Source: Cymbidium sinense
Taxonomy: Eukaryota > Streptophyta > Magnoliopsida > Asparagales > Orchidaceae
DNA: 64,000 nucleotides
Reading direction: 5' to 3'
Assembly: GCA_021442155.1 (NCBI GenBank)
Contig: CM038220.1
Location: 80,776,897-80,840,896, forward strand
In this document: piece after piece, positions 1 to 11,460 of the stretch
Numbering within the stretch: position 1 is the first letter of the stretch
Layout of the letters: each line of letters begins with the position of its first letter
Program-made: the position numbers and the translations under genes
The notes under the pieces: model-generated
Databases searched by the model: none
Told to the model about the DNA's origin: nothing
The model's input: the letters and a program-made list of their open reading frames with translations, nothing else

Positions 1-2612
1 AGTTGGTTTTATATGATTTAGGAAGAAAAGATCCGCTTGGGATAAGTGCATGAAACTTCCACTAGGGAAGCAGGTTCAGGTTATCCACTAGTGATAGGGA
101 TTTGACTTGGTTTGATTTCATGAGAGCTCCACTGGAGAGAAGATATGGTTTGCACCTCACAGGGGAGAAATTTGATATGAGTTAATTGGTGGGCATCCAT
201 TGGGGATGAAAATTTGGTTTGATCATGATTCAGGGCTCCATTAGGGAGAGGTTATGATTTTGATTTTGAGGGCACATCTACTAGAGATATGAGCTCGGAT
301 CTATTGAGGATAAGATGGATTTAATTTGGACTCCACTAGAGGGAGGATGGTGATTTGATAAAATGGACTCAATCAGTGTGCGATGGATCTACTAAGAAGG
401 GTCTAATATCAGCTTGTTCTATCTTATATTTATAAATCCAAAGGGATAGTCTAACAGATGCGGGGTAGAGCTAACCAACCTAAAGGGTGCCTTTCAGTGT
501 GCAATGGTCAAATTAAGAAGAAATCTAATAGGCTTACAACTTCCTAAACAAGGAACCACTAGGGTGATCGGTTGATAGCACAATGAATTGAACCTGACCT
601 AAGGTGACTATTTGAGCGAATGCTGCTGTGGACTCATATCTACTCAAGAATAATTAGAATCAATTTAATTTTAGATGGACCCTCTCAGTGTGTGATGGAT
701 ATACTAAGAAGGAGCTAATATCAGCCTAAATCTATCATATATTTACAAATCCAAAGGGATAGTCTACCGGTCACAGGGTAGAGCTAACCAACCTAAGGGA
801 TACATTTTGATGTGCAATGGTCAAGTCAGGAAGAAAGCTTGTAGAGTTACAACTTCCTAAACAATGAACCATTGGGGTGATCGGTTGATAGCTCAACAAA
901 TAGAACTCGACCTAAGGAGACTATTTGAGAGAATGCCATTGAGGACTCATATTGACTCAAGAATAGTTAGAATCAATTTAATTTTAGATGGACCCGATCA
1001 GTGTGCGATGAATCTACTAAGAATGAGCTAATATCAGCCTAGACATATCTTAGTTTTACAAATCCAAAGGGATAGTCTACCATCAAGGTAGAAACTAACC
1101 TAAGGGGTGCCTTTGGTGTACAATGGTCAAGTTAAGAAAGCTTGTACACTTACTTCCTAAATAAAAGAATCCTTTGGGGTGATCGTTTGATAGCACAATA
1201 AATCAAACTCAACCTAAGGATGGCCATCGGTGTGCAACAGTCATGCTGGAAAGAATAAGTGATAGACTTATATCTTCCAAAGCAAGCATTATCGTCGAGG
1301 CGACTTGTTGGTGGCATAATAAGTCAAACCTGACCTGAGGGTGACTACTGAGAGAGTGTCGACCCGGGGGCTTATTTGAACTCAAAAATAGTTAGACAAT
1401 TCCTATAGGGGGTTTTACTAACACTGCCCTAAATATAGGATGTCAGCTTAGGAAAATGTACCACTAAGGGTTTTTCTCCTAATCCATAAGCAAAAATATT
1501 TTTTTGTTTATATATTTGTGTGGACCCTATTGTTGTGTGTGAGACCACATTGAGATGGGGCTTATATCAGCCTAGTCTTATCTCAGACTTACTGGACCAA
1601 AGGATAATCTGCATATCTGCAAGACAAATTCTCCAATCACAAGGGTGGCTACAAAGATAGGGGGGCTATCTAATCCAAGAGTAACCAAGGTAGTGTCTAA
1701 ATGGGGTCGCTAAGGACGTGATCCAAATAGAGTGCCCACGGGGGAGGTGCCTCTAGGGGCTTTATCCAAGACCTTGTAAAAGAAAGCTTGTAGGTATACA
1801 ATGGCCAACTCCGGGAGAAAGCTTGTAGACTTACATCTGTCATGAGTGGTGTATCCATCAGGTGGGTCGCTATCAACATAGCGATAACCAACCAACCTAA
1901 GGTGATCATCAATTTGTGATGATCAACCTAAGAAGAAGGCTTGTAGACTTACATCTTCACAAATAAAAATGATCACCGGGATAGTATGTCATCAGTGAAA
2001 CATATACTATCCAACCTAGGGAGACTACCAAGTGGGAAGCCCTGTATAAGGACTAAACCCAGGCTTGTAGTTAGAAGGAAAGGAGCCACTAGGGGACTTA
2101 TCCCAAACCTTAAATATACTCGATCGAGTCAGATCATGATGGCTAGTTCAAAAGAAAGCATGTAGACTTAAATCTTCTTAAACAAAGTCAACATGGGGTA
2201 GCTTACCTACTACACAGTAAAGCTTACCAAACTAACAAGGTGCTCATCAGTTTACAATGGTCAAGTTAAGAAGAAAGCTTATAGACTTACATTCGCCAGA
2301 CAAATAACCACTGGGGTGACATACTAATAAGGTAGCATGCCAGCCCGACCTAGAGAAACTAATGAGTAAGTGCCACAGGGGACTTTATCCCATATTAAAA
2401 TAGCCCAAGATAAAAGATATGTGTTTATTTTATATGTTGTGGTGTGTAGTTTATGTTGGTGTTGTGATGACATAGGATAAGATGTCACTTGGGTTCCTTA
2501 AAGCTACCTAAATACATCGAGGTGGATTTGCAGACAAAGATGTTTCTAAACACGAAAGAGATAGAATTTTAGATGAAATAAATTTTATTGATAATTATTT
2601 TTCAAACAAGAT
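1..2612 (-). repeat. 3' non-coding tail of element A
   Basis: Long region downstream of the pol stop with no conserved coding. It is homologous to 8009-10265 (B) and to 36190-38820 in reverse (C). From base 1 to about 360 it holds short motifs of the form 'ccactagggga' every 30-60 bases; about 375-1300 is a roughly 310-bp tandem repeat; 1300-2470 is a more degenerate series of related blocks with recurring 'aagaaagcttgtagacttac' words. I first considered it an LTR but rejected that: in C it sits only on the 3' side, between the pol stop and the true LTR. Long variable 3' untranslated regions rich in tandem repeats are known in Tat/Ogre elements. Confidence 0.75.
375..1310. repeat. ~310-bp tandem repeat, three units
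   Basis: The word 'cagtgtgcgatggatct' and its variants start units at 375, 686 and 999, giving periods of 311 and 313 bases. The rest of each unit also aligns: 'aaatccaaagggatagtct', then 'gtgcaatggtcaa', then 'gatcggttgatagc'. B's tail has the same repeat, with unit starts at 8218 and 8531, period 313. The family's 3' tail therefore carries a satellite-like array. Confidence 0.8.
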
Positions 2613-3850
2613 TTATGGATAATATTTGTTTAGGTAGAACTCATTGATTGAAAGAATTAGGTGCTCTCCCTTATAATTTATAAGCTAATTAGAGCACATT
2701 GGCAGGCCTTCTCTATGGAAAAAGGGCCTTCCCAAGTGGGATTAAACTTGCCACCCATCTTTTGAAGGGCAATAATTCATCTCCTTAGAACTAAAATAAG
2801 CTATCGTACTTGAAAAACTTTAGGACCGACCAACTTGTTATGAGCTTGAATCATTTTGGCTTTGTACAACTTGAGATTTTAGCATGCCCAAAGGCGTCTC
2901 CCTCCAAACCTTCGAGCTCTTCGAATCGTAACTTGGCATTCTACTCCGTTGTGATTTTACTACCCACAACTATCCTTAATGATGGGAGTTGAACTTCTAA
3001 TGGTAGGACTACTTCAGACCCATACACTAAGGAGAATGAGGTAGATTGAGTTGGAGTTTTGTATGTGGTACGGTAATCCCACAAGGCTTCAACTAACTAC
3101 TCATGCCACTATCGCTTATTGTCATCGAGTTTTTTCTTTAATTATTGGATGAGAGTTTTGTTAAAGGTTTCTACTAAGCCATTTTCCATCGAGTAGTAGA
3201 TGGTTGAATATCTCCAATCTATGCCATGTCTTCGAGAAAAGTTGTTGATTTTTTTGCTCGTGAATACAGTACCATTATCAGATATAATTCATTGAGGCAC
3301 CCCGAACCTATATATGATATGGTTCCTGAAAAACTGGAGCATATGCTGAGCTGTGACCAATCTGAGTGGGATTACCTCTGCCCATTTAGAAAAGTAGTCG
3401 ATGATTGATAGAATGAACTGGTGACCCTTAGAAGAAGGAGGATCAATTAAATGCACTATATTGGTACCCCAACACTCAAATGGACATGATGCCAAGGTAG
3501 AATGTAGAATGTTGGGTGGTTGGTGTAGGACCACACTATGCACCTGACATTGGTGGCATCTCTTAGCTACATCCATGCAATCTATGATTATCGAAGACCA
3601 CTAATATCCTAGTTTTTTGATCTTGGCTTTCATCTTCAGACCAGATTGATGCGCTACGCATAAACCTGAGTGTACCTCGGTCATGATCTTACAAGCTTCG
3701 TATTTGTCCAAATAATGTAACCACATATGATCGAAAGATCGTCGGTATAAAGTGTCATCCATGAGAGCATAGGAAAGGGCTCTCTACTTCACCTGATGTG
3801 CTAGTGATTTCTCTTAGGGTAGTTTGCCTATATTTAGATAATCTATGAAT
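2613..3850 (-). pseudogene. Integrase of element A (degenerate)
   Basis: C-terminal part of pol, ending in the Tat-type tail (YLxKYYP) at the stop 2613-2615. On the minus strand one can read the zinc-binding HHCC region (CHQCQ near 3545), the core, and the TWEGPF-like C-terminal domain around 2720-2760. Two catalytic positions are present: Asp in SDNGT (about 3276) and Glu in NGLVETFNKT (about 3175). The first catalytic Asp is Asn in WGTNIV (about 3460), which should abolish strand transfer. Frameshifts and stops occur, including TAG at 3109-3111 where B still has a Gln codon. The integrase would have acted in the nucleus to insert the cDNA. Confidence 0.85.
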
Positions 3851-4039
3851 GGTTGCCTCCAATCCAACTCCTCATCCTTTTTGGCAATGGTAACCTCTCC
3901 TTCACAAGAGAATCTCATGATGAGTTCAGCATCAACAAGGGATAAGACTTATCTATTTTAGACCCTTATTGGTATGGAGTCATCTTCCGGACATGCCATC
4001 TCTTTGGCAAGCTTGGCTAATACATCTGCTATTGCGTTC

Positions 4040-4404
4040 TCTTATCAAGGAATCTAATAAATAGTAACCTCTGGAATTTGGGCCAATAACTCCATGGTGT
4101 ACTTGTGGTAATAATGAAGCTTAGGCTCCAAAACCTTGTAAGACCCAACAATTTGGTTAATGACTAATTGAGAATCCCCGAAGATGTTGATGCTCTAGAT
4201 GCATAGCGTAATGGCTAACACCAGACCGGTAATTAGAGCCTCAGATTTGGCTTTGTTGTTGGTGCATGGATTGGACAGATGATATATGAATTTCATCACA
4301 TCGCGGTCCAGAGTTAAGAGAACTATTCCTTACCCTACATTCCCTCGAAGAGTAGATCATGATTCTTCTTCCTTTTAAAAGGAATCTACACCATCAAAAT
4401 ACAT
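4040..4404 (-). pseudogene. Archaeal-type RNase H (aRH) of element A
   Basis: Minus-strand remnant starting near MYFDGV (4404) and running through NNKAxxEAL (about 4250), GDSQLVINQ (about 4165) and the YHKYxMEL-like stretch (about 4100). This second RNase H domain, lying between the first RNase H and the integrase, is the hallmark of Tat-lineage plant retrotransposons. It is better preserved in C (34409-34860). Between here and the integrase (3850-4040) lies a linker with no recognised domain. Confidence 0.75.
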
Positions 4405-4639
4405 CTCCCAATGGTGAATGCTAGTGTCCCCTAAGCTCATGATTTGTTCATCGGGGAGGTCATCACTAAGCACAAAATCAGCAAGTAGTGGGTGTACTAC
4501 TAAAAAATTTGCTAGTACTTATCCTTTTACTGCACGAAAGGTTACAAATGTGATATCAAACTATGACAAAATCATGGACCAACACGCCAATCATCTGGAT
4601 AGCGTTGATCGTGTCATGAGATATTACAGTGGATTGATC

Positions 4640-5716
4640 CTAGTGATCAGATTCATCTTATGAGAAAGCGTGAAGTTTGTAGCATTTGGGATGCAAAGAT
4701 TAAAGCTAGGCAGTGTTTTTCAATAGGTCAGTAGTTTACCTCAGCAGGGATTAGACGATGACTGAGATAGTAGAGTACATTCTCTTTCCCTTCATCATTG
4801 GTTTGAGACAATAAAGCGCCAAGGGAGTCATCTAATACAATAGTATTTAACATCAATGGTTTGCCCAGGATAGGGGTTGTTAAAATTGGCGGCACAATTA
4901 GGTAGTGCTTGATATCTTCGAAAGAAAGCTGCCACTTCTCATCCCACTTGAACTTAGCATCCTTTTTTACAAGTTGTGAGAATGGTTGTCATCTTCTTGA
5001 TAGGTTAAAAATGAAACGTCTTAGATACGCCAACTGTACTTGAAATGATCTGAGTTGGGTTAGACTATTAGGGGGTGGCATTTCTAATATAGATTTGATC
5101 TGCTCTGGGTCAATTTCTATTCCCCGGTGTCAGATAACAAACCCAAGAAACTTCTCTGAAGCTACTCCAAATGCACACTTCAAGGGATTCATTTTAAGGT
5201 TAAATTATCTTAACTGTTCGAAAAATACTCTCAAGTCAAAGAGATGGTCTTCCTTTTCTTTACTTTAACTACAAGATCATCAACGTAGCATTCAACCTGA
5301 TGATGAATATGTTCATTGAAGATCTGAGTCATGGCCCATTGGTATGTAGCATCGACATTTTTAAGGCTGAAAGGCATGACCTTATAATAAAAGGTTTTGA
5401 TTTGGGGTTCAAAAAGTAGTATTTTCTCATCCTCGAGGGCCATCTTAATTTGGTTGTAGCTAGATGACCCATCCATAAAAGAGAATATTGCATGAGATGA
5501 GGCAATGTCCACCATCAACTCTAGTATATGAAGTGGAAATTCATCCTTAAGTCATGGCTTATTCAAATCCCAAAAATTGGCACATATGCAAATTTGGCCA
5601 TTCTTTTTCTTAACTGGAATAACACTGGCCAACCAGGTGGGATATTTTTCTTCCCTGATAAACCAGCATCGATCAATTTTTTTTATTTCAAAAATGACCT
5701 GCTGCTCAATGTCTAA
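4640..5716 (-). pseudogene. Reverse transcriptase and first RNase H of element A
   Basis: RT remnant on the minus strand. The active-site YVDD is at 5276-5287 (preceded by CYVDD context), the MDGSSSYNQIKM-like motif around 5460, and the PFSLKN stretch around 5365. The cDNA-making domain is followed leftwards by a degraded Ty3-type RNase H (4640-4930). Several frameshifts split it: the longest open piece is 5231-5518. Fingers-region text, including the conserved KPCPKDEFPLHIP-like segment of the family, can be followed back to about 5650. Confidence 0.85.
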
Positions 5717-6780
5717 TCACATGTGTCTAGGAGCTTGCTTGATAGGGTTAGCATTAGGGTCTATTACTAGTTTGTGGACTACTACATCAGGAGATAAACT
5801 AGGCATTTCTTCATAACTCAATGCAAAGTAGTCCTTAAACTCAGTCAATAGCCTAACTAAGTCATTGATTTCTTCTTCATTCAACAAGGAACTTATGAAT
5901 GTCAGGCATGGATCTTCTTTTATTCCTAAGTTAATTTCTTTGAGTTCATTGATGGTTAATCTGATTTCTTCTTCAAACTCTGGCAGTGCATCTTTGACTT
6001 CAAGCTCATTTAGGTCGTCTAAAATTTGCAAACATACCTCCTCATAAGAGTTAGCTTGATTTGAGAAGAACCTATCAGACTCTAAATGATTAATGATGAC
6101 TAGGCAATGGTTGTCATCATCGACTGGACGTATTATGTTGAATCCTAGTCTTGGTCTTAATTGAGAATATCTGCTTTGGTTATCCCATAACCTTCCAAAG
6201 TAATCTGACGTGTGTTTATATCAAGTATGTGGGATTAATCCCTTCTTTGCCAAATTAAGCACACAAGGCAAATACCAATCAAAAGGCAATCGTATTAAAT
6301 CTTTATATGAATCAATCTCAAGTTCTGCATCAACTTCCTGACTTGAAGATGATGCTCCCAACAAAAACCTCTTTGGCTTACATCTATGGATGGCTTGGGG
6401 GCCTCCTTAACTATGAAACCATCAACTTTCTAGGAAGAAAGAGGGGTTAGTGCTAAAGTTCCCAACTGTTGCCAGACTGTTCTACATAATAATGATTCAG
6501 ATAGATTCACGCTTTGCTTGGAGGCCTGGCCTTTATCACTATCTGGATCGAATGTCACCTCCAAAGGGACCCACTGAGAGAGGTTGATTATCATGCTAAC
6601 CATATGAGAGTCATTCTTCGAACTAGACTCTAAGTCTATGTGGATAGTGGGAGTACTCCTGTGAGCTGGAACATAACTCCTACTAGCTGGCCACCAGCAA
6701 GAAGGTCTTCCACCTCTGTAACTGCCTCTGGATCTGCCTCTTACTCTACCTAGTGTGGCTCGAGTCATCCTACCCATGTG
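5717..6780 (-). pseudogene. Pre-RT linker of element A pol
   Basis: Open stretch of about 104 codons (5717-6031) carrying the segment that precedes RT in this family (SSLLNEEE, then FKDYFALSYEEMPSL, then PIKQAPRHM at the RT border). Upstream (6430-6777) is an Arg/Gly-rich piece (GRVRGRSRGSYRGGRP) followed by YVPAHRSTPTIHIDLES and SQWVPLEVTFD. The same two pieces occur in B and C. Part of the Gag-Pol polyprotein between protease and RT; no enzymatic motif seen. Confidence 0.7.
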
Positions 6781-8008
6781 TTCATATGAAGGAACAAATT
6801 GTAGGTGGAATCTAACTTCAGGCTCAACTTCTTCCTCAGTTTCGGATTCTCACACACTTACATTTTCTTTTTCTTTTTCTTTATAATTTTCTTTTTTATT
6901 TTTCTTTTCTTTTTCTTTTTCTTCTTCTTCATCTTTTTCTTTTATTTTTGAACATTCACCAAGGTTGTGAGAGTATACTTTTAGATTTTGAGGAAGGTAA
7001 TAGGTTGTGTCCTCACATATATCTCGACCACTCTAACTGAAAATGGCTTCAAGTTTCCTTTGACATGGTATTCGATTCTACCTCTTCAAATTTTGATGCA
7101 CTGATGTAGAGAGGATGAAACTGTGTTATTTTGATATATCTAAGGCCTACCAAGCAAAGCAGTGAAAGACGTATCTAAATCAAATATGTAGAACTTGGCT
7201 TCTGTCTTTCAGTCATCAATCTCTAATGGCAACTATGGAGCCTAAAGCCCTCTCACCTTGCTTATTGAATCCTCACAACATAATCTGATCTCCTCGAAGT
7301 TCAAAGATGTCAAACCTCAAGTAGACGAGGGTCTTTAGCACTGATGCCCCTAGATCAACTAACACCCCAGAGAGTCTAAAATCTTCTCATATCCACTGTG
7401 ATGTAGAGGGGACAGTTATGCTTGGTTGTCCCCAAAAGAAGGTCTTCATCATTGAATGTAACTCCATGTGATTCTCTTAAATAATATGTCTACTCTCCAA
7501 CAGCGGTCAGTTGAGCTAAGCATATTTCTAGATCGAGAAGGGCTTTGATCAATGAATTTGTCATCTTTTTGGATAAGACAAGGCATCATATATGCTTAGC
7601 TTAGCTAGCAACTTTCTCAAGTGAGTGAGGATATTATAGTGAACTCTGGGCTGGTCCTCCATAAGCATATCCATAGGCAGAGCATCTTGTGGAGGGTTAC
7701 ATGATCGCTATAACAAATAACTTGCTTATCCTTATCTTGAGGTACTACCCTAAGAGGTAGAACTTTGCCACTATGGAGGTTGACTTCAGTGACTTAATGA
7801 GATGGTTTAGTGGAAAGTTTTACCTGCTCATCAAGTTTGCTTACAGCTTCTCCTATAGGATCATCGGAGTCAGATACTCCAAATCACTCTCAATGGACAA
7901 ACCCAAGTGATTCAGGAATGGATAATCCATTTCTAAATTGAAAGAAGAAGACCGATCGAAATTAGAGTTATTATTAATTAGACTTGGAGAGCTATCTATA
8001 GGACTCCA
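6781..8008 (-). pseudogene. Protease and upstream remnant of element A
   Basis: At 6860-6950 the minus strand encodes a Lys/Glu-rich stretch (polypyrimidine TTTTC runs on the plus strand), matching the KEKxKKK linker of C at 24180-24230. Around 7000-7400 is a retropepsin-like region; its active-site segment reads VLVDLGAS near 7365, the DxGAS form usual in Tat proteases. The GRP motif of the protease C-terminus is near 7160. From 7480 to 8008 is the acidic segment upstream of protease. Similarity to B stops near 8008, where B's tail sequence begins. Frameshifted and inactive. Confidence 0.65.
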
Positions 8009-10265
8009 CCGGGGAAGTCAAAACGATTAATGTCTTATTGGGGAGAAATTGATTTGATTTGTTGATTTATGATTTGGTGCTCCACTAAGGAGAGGAGATG
8101 ATCTGATTTTGAGGGCACATCTCCTGGAGATGTGACCTTAGATCCACTGGGGATAAGATTGGTTTAATTTGGACTCCACTGGAGGGAGGATGATAGATTT
8201 GATGAAATGGAGCCTATCAGTGTGTGATGGATCTACTAAGAAAGGGCTAATATCAGCCTAGACCTATCTTAAGTTTACAAATCCAAAGGGATAGTCTATA
8301 GGCCGAGAGGTAGAGCTATCTAACCAAAAAGGTGCCTTTTGGTGTGCAATGGTCGAGTCAAGAAGAAAGTGCGGGGACTCATAAATTTCTACATAAGGAA
8401 CTACTGGGGTAATTAGTTGATAGCACAATAAATCAAACCCAACCTAAGGTGACTATTCGAGCGAATGCTACTGTGTACTCACATCAACTCAAGAATAGTC
8501 AGAATTAATTTAATTTGGGATGGACCCTATCGGTGTGCAATGGATCCACTAAGAAGGAGCTAATCTTAGCCTAGACCTGTCTTAGGTTTACAAATCCAAA
8601 GGGATAGTTTATCGGGGGGTAGAGCTAACCAACCAAAAGAGTGCCTTTCAGTGTGCAATGGTCGAAGTCAGGAAGAAAGCATGGGGACTCACAACTTCCT
8701 ACAAGGAACCATTGGGGTGATCAATTGATAGCACAACAAATCAAACTCAACATAAGGCTGCCTATCGATTTGCTACGGTCATGCTGGAAATAATGCATAA
8801 TAGACATATATCTTCTAGAGCAAAGACAACCGCTAGGGTGACTCATTGGTGGCACAACAAGTTGAACTCAACCTAAGGGCAACTACTGACAGAGTGCCGA
8901 CTCGGGGACTTATCTCAACTTAAAGTAGTTAGGCAATTCCTTTAGGAAGTTTTGCTGACATTGCCCTAAAGATAGGATGCCTGCTTGGGAAAGGAGCCAT
9001 TGGGCCCCGTTAGTTTGAAAGGGACCACACTGAGAAGAAGTATATATCAGCCTAGTCCTATCTCAGACTTACTATACCAAGGGAGAATCTACGCATCTGC
9101 TAAACAAATTCTTCAACCATAGGGATGACTACTAGGAAAGGGGGACTATCCAATCTAAGAGTAACCGGGGTAGTGTCTAAATGCGGTCACTAAGGATGTG
9201 ATCCAAATAGAGTGCCTACAGGGGAGGTACCACTGGGGGAATTATCCAAAACTCTGTAAAAGAAAGCTTATAGGTATACGGTGGCCAACTCAAGGAGAAA
9301 GCACAGGGACTCTCATCTGCCAAGAGTGGTGCATCCATCGGGTTGGCCGCTATCAACATGGTGATAACCAACCAACCTAAGGTGCCCGTTGGTTTGCGAT
9401 AATCAGTTTAGAAAGAAGGCATGTAGGCTTATATCTCTCTAAAGTGAAACTAATCGTCGGGATAGTTTGTCTTTGTCTCGACAGGGGCTATCCGACCTAG
9501 GGTGACTACTAAACGGAGAGTCCTGTGTAAGGACTAAACATAAGCTTGAAGTAGTCAGGAGGAAAGGAGCCTCTAGGGGACTTACCCTAAGCCTCAAAAT
9601 ATATTAAACCTAGTTAGTGTATGATGGCTAGTTCAAGAAGAAAGCATTTAGGCTTACATTCTCTTAAACAAAGTTAACACTAGGTAGCTTACCGGCTACG
9701 TGGTAAGACCTACAAAACTAACAAGGCCCTCGTTGGTTTGTAGTGGTCAACTTAGGAATAAAGCGCAGTGACTCACATCCGTTAGACAAGTGACCATTGA
9801 GTGACATACTAGCTAGGTAGTATATAAGCCTGACCTAGAGTAGCTAATGAGTGAGTGCCATGGGGGGCTTGCTCCCACATCAAAGTAGCTCGAGATAAAA
9901 GATATGTGTTTGTTTATGTTATGAAAGAAGAAATAGGATGCTGCTTGGGTTCTCTCACACCTATCCTAAACATGTAAGAATGTTACTTGACTAAGAAAGG
10001 ATGCCGCTTGTGTTCTCTTACACCTAACTTAGTTGTACTAGTCGAGATAGGATGCCTCTTGGGTTCTTTTACACCTAACTTAGTAGCACTGGAGGATCAT
10101 CTATGGTTTGTGTTTGTGTTGTGAAAGGAAAGGATTCCGTTGGGTTCTCTTACACCAACTCTAAACACATCGTGGTAGATTTGCAAGCAAAAGATGTTTA
10201 TAACACATAAGAGATGAGACTTGATGTGAAAAGAAGTTTTATTGATGATTCTTTTCAAACAAGAT
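8009..10265 (-). repeat. 3' non-coding tail of element B
   Basis: Same family of tail sequence as 1-2612, joined directly to B's pol stop at 10266-10268. It contains two units of the ~310-bp repeat (8218, 8531) and, at 9948-10160, four copies of a block reading 'ggatgccgcttgggttctct' followed by 'tacacctaac'. Copy A shows only one clear block of the latter kind (2478-2505), and C shows four (36298-36560, reverse orientation). The outermost part of the tail and B's 3' LTR are missing left of 8009. Confidence 0.75.
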
Positions 10266-10551
10266 TTATGGATAGTATTTCTTTAGGTAGAGCCCATTGA
10301 TTGGAAGCATAGGGCACTCTCCCTTATAATTTATGAGTTGATAAGATCCTCCTTGGTATGCCTTCTCTATGACAAAAGGGCCTTCCCAAGTGGGTTCAAA
10401 CTTACCTCCCATCTTTCGACAGGCAATAATTGGTCTCCTTAGAACTAAAACAAGCTCTCCTACTTGAAAAGTTCTATGACAGACCAACTTGTTGTGAGCT
10501 TGAATCATTTTAGCCTTGTACAACTCAAGGTTCTGGCATGCCCTAAGGCGT
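10266..10551 (-). pseudogene. Integrase C-terminus of element B, separated from the rest by element C
   Basis: About 85 clean codons of the integrase tail: LVCHRTFQVGELVLVLRRP, then KFEPTWEGPFVIEKAYQGG, ending NGLYLKKYYP and a TAA stop. This is the SH3-like, chromodomain-less end typical of Tat elements. It is cut at 10551 by C, and the reading resumes at 46021. The uninterrupted order is visible in copy A at about 2900 ('aaaggcgtctccctcc'), which proves that C is the insertion. Confidence 0.9.
10547..10551. other. Target site duplication, left (GGCGT)
   Basis: Five bases before the TG start of C's 5' LTR. They match GGTGT at 46021-46025, with one C/T difference at a CpG. Copy A has the unduplicated target. 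A 5-bp duplication is normal for Ty3/gypsy integration. Confidence 0.8.
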
Positions 10552-10940
10552 TGTTGACCTCACTTTTGAAGTGAGATTTCAAATTCTCCATCTTAGACAT
10601 AGGAATCCTTTAAACACTAAGAGTTTCTTAGTCTTAAGACACTTCTAATGATTAGTGAACACTTAATCAAGAGATTTAGAAGAGTTAGCCATAGGAATAG
10701 GTTATGCCTTAGGGGTATTAGGAAGATTTACCTACCTATAGCTTGAACCTAATCCTTACCACTCTCCTTCAAACAAATCCAAATCAATTCTTGAATCAAT
10801 TCCAACTCAATTGATTTTCTCAAATCATAAATCAATTCTAAAATTCAAATCATGAATCAATTCCAAATCAAATGATTGAAGCCCATGATTGAATTCAAAT
10901 CCCAAAATATTTTCTAAGTCCTTTGATTTCACCTTATGGA

Positions 10941-11304
10941 CTTAGCTCAAACCAAATCCAAATCACTCCAAACTTAAAAGATTTTCTCATAACTCATTTA
11001 TATTCTCATTTATATTCATAAGTATAAATTAAGTATAAATTCAAATAACTAAAATTAATTCAAAACTCAAATCCAAATCTAACCAAAATCCAACTTATAC
11101 TCTTTCAAGTCAAATCTTTGAACTTAGCTCAAACCAAATCCAAATCACTCCAAACTCAAAAGATTTTCTCATAACCCATTTATATTCTCATTTATATTCA
11201 CAAATATAAATGAAGTATAAATTCAAATAACCAAAACTAAACCCAAAGTTAAACCAAAATCTAATTTACACCCTTTCAAGTCAAATCCTTGAACTTAGCC
11301 AATC
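10941..11304 (+). repeat. ~182-bp tandem duplication inside the LTR
   Basis: Units start at 10941 and 11123, each with 'cttagctcaaaccaaatcc', then 'agattttctcataac', then 'atttatattctcatttatat'. A third, more degenerate unit follows to about 11460. The same duplication is present in the 3' LTR (about 39117 and 39299) and in the solo LTR (33640-33900, inverted), so it predates the divergence of the three. Confidence 0.8.
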
Positions 11305-11460
11305 CATTCTCAAATCAATCCAAACTCTTGGATTTTCTCTTCAAATGATTATTCCTTCAATCACATGCCCAAATATAAACATAAACTAATCACCAAATCC
11401 AAAATCAAACTAACCCAAGTCAAACTCATATTCACCCTTTTGACTTGAAATTGTCAAATG

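Larger units (their letters stand above)
1..8008 (-). mobile_element. Ty3/gypsy Tat-type element A, partial
   Basis: Copy of a Tat/Ogre-type LTR retrotransposon read on the minus strand. Order along that strand: remnant upstream of protease, protease, Lys/Glu-rich linker, RT, RNase H, archaeal-type RNase H, integrase, pol stop at 2613-2615, then a long non-coding tail reaching base 1. Its LTRs are not in the window: the 3' LTR would lie left of base 1, and the 5' half (gag, leader, 5' LTR) is missing because the copy is cut at about 8008, where the tail of copy B begins. Stops and frameshifts interrupt every domain, so it is inactive. The same domains in the same order occur in B and C, which supports the assignment. 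Confidence 0.85.

Noticed and set aside
1..2612. Block repeated at 8009-10265 taken as an LTR pair flanking element A
   Set aside because: In element C the homologous block sits only between the pol stop and the true LTR, and 10266-10551 is integrase of another copy. It is a 3' tail, not an LTR.
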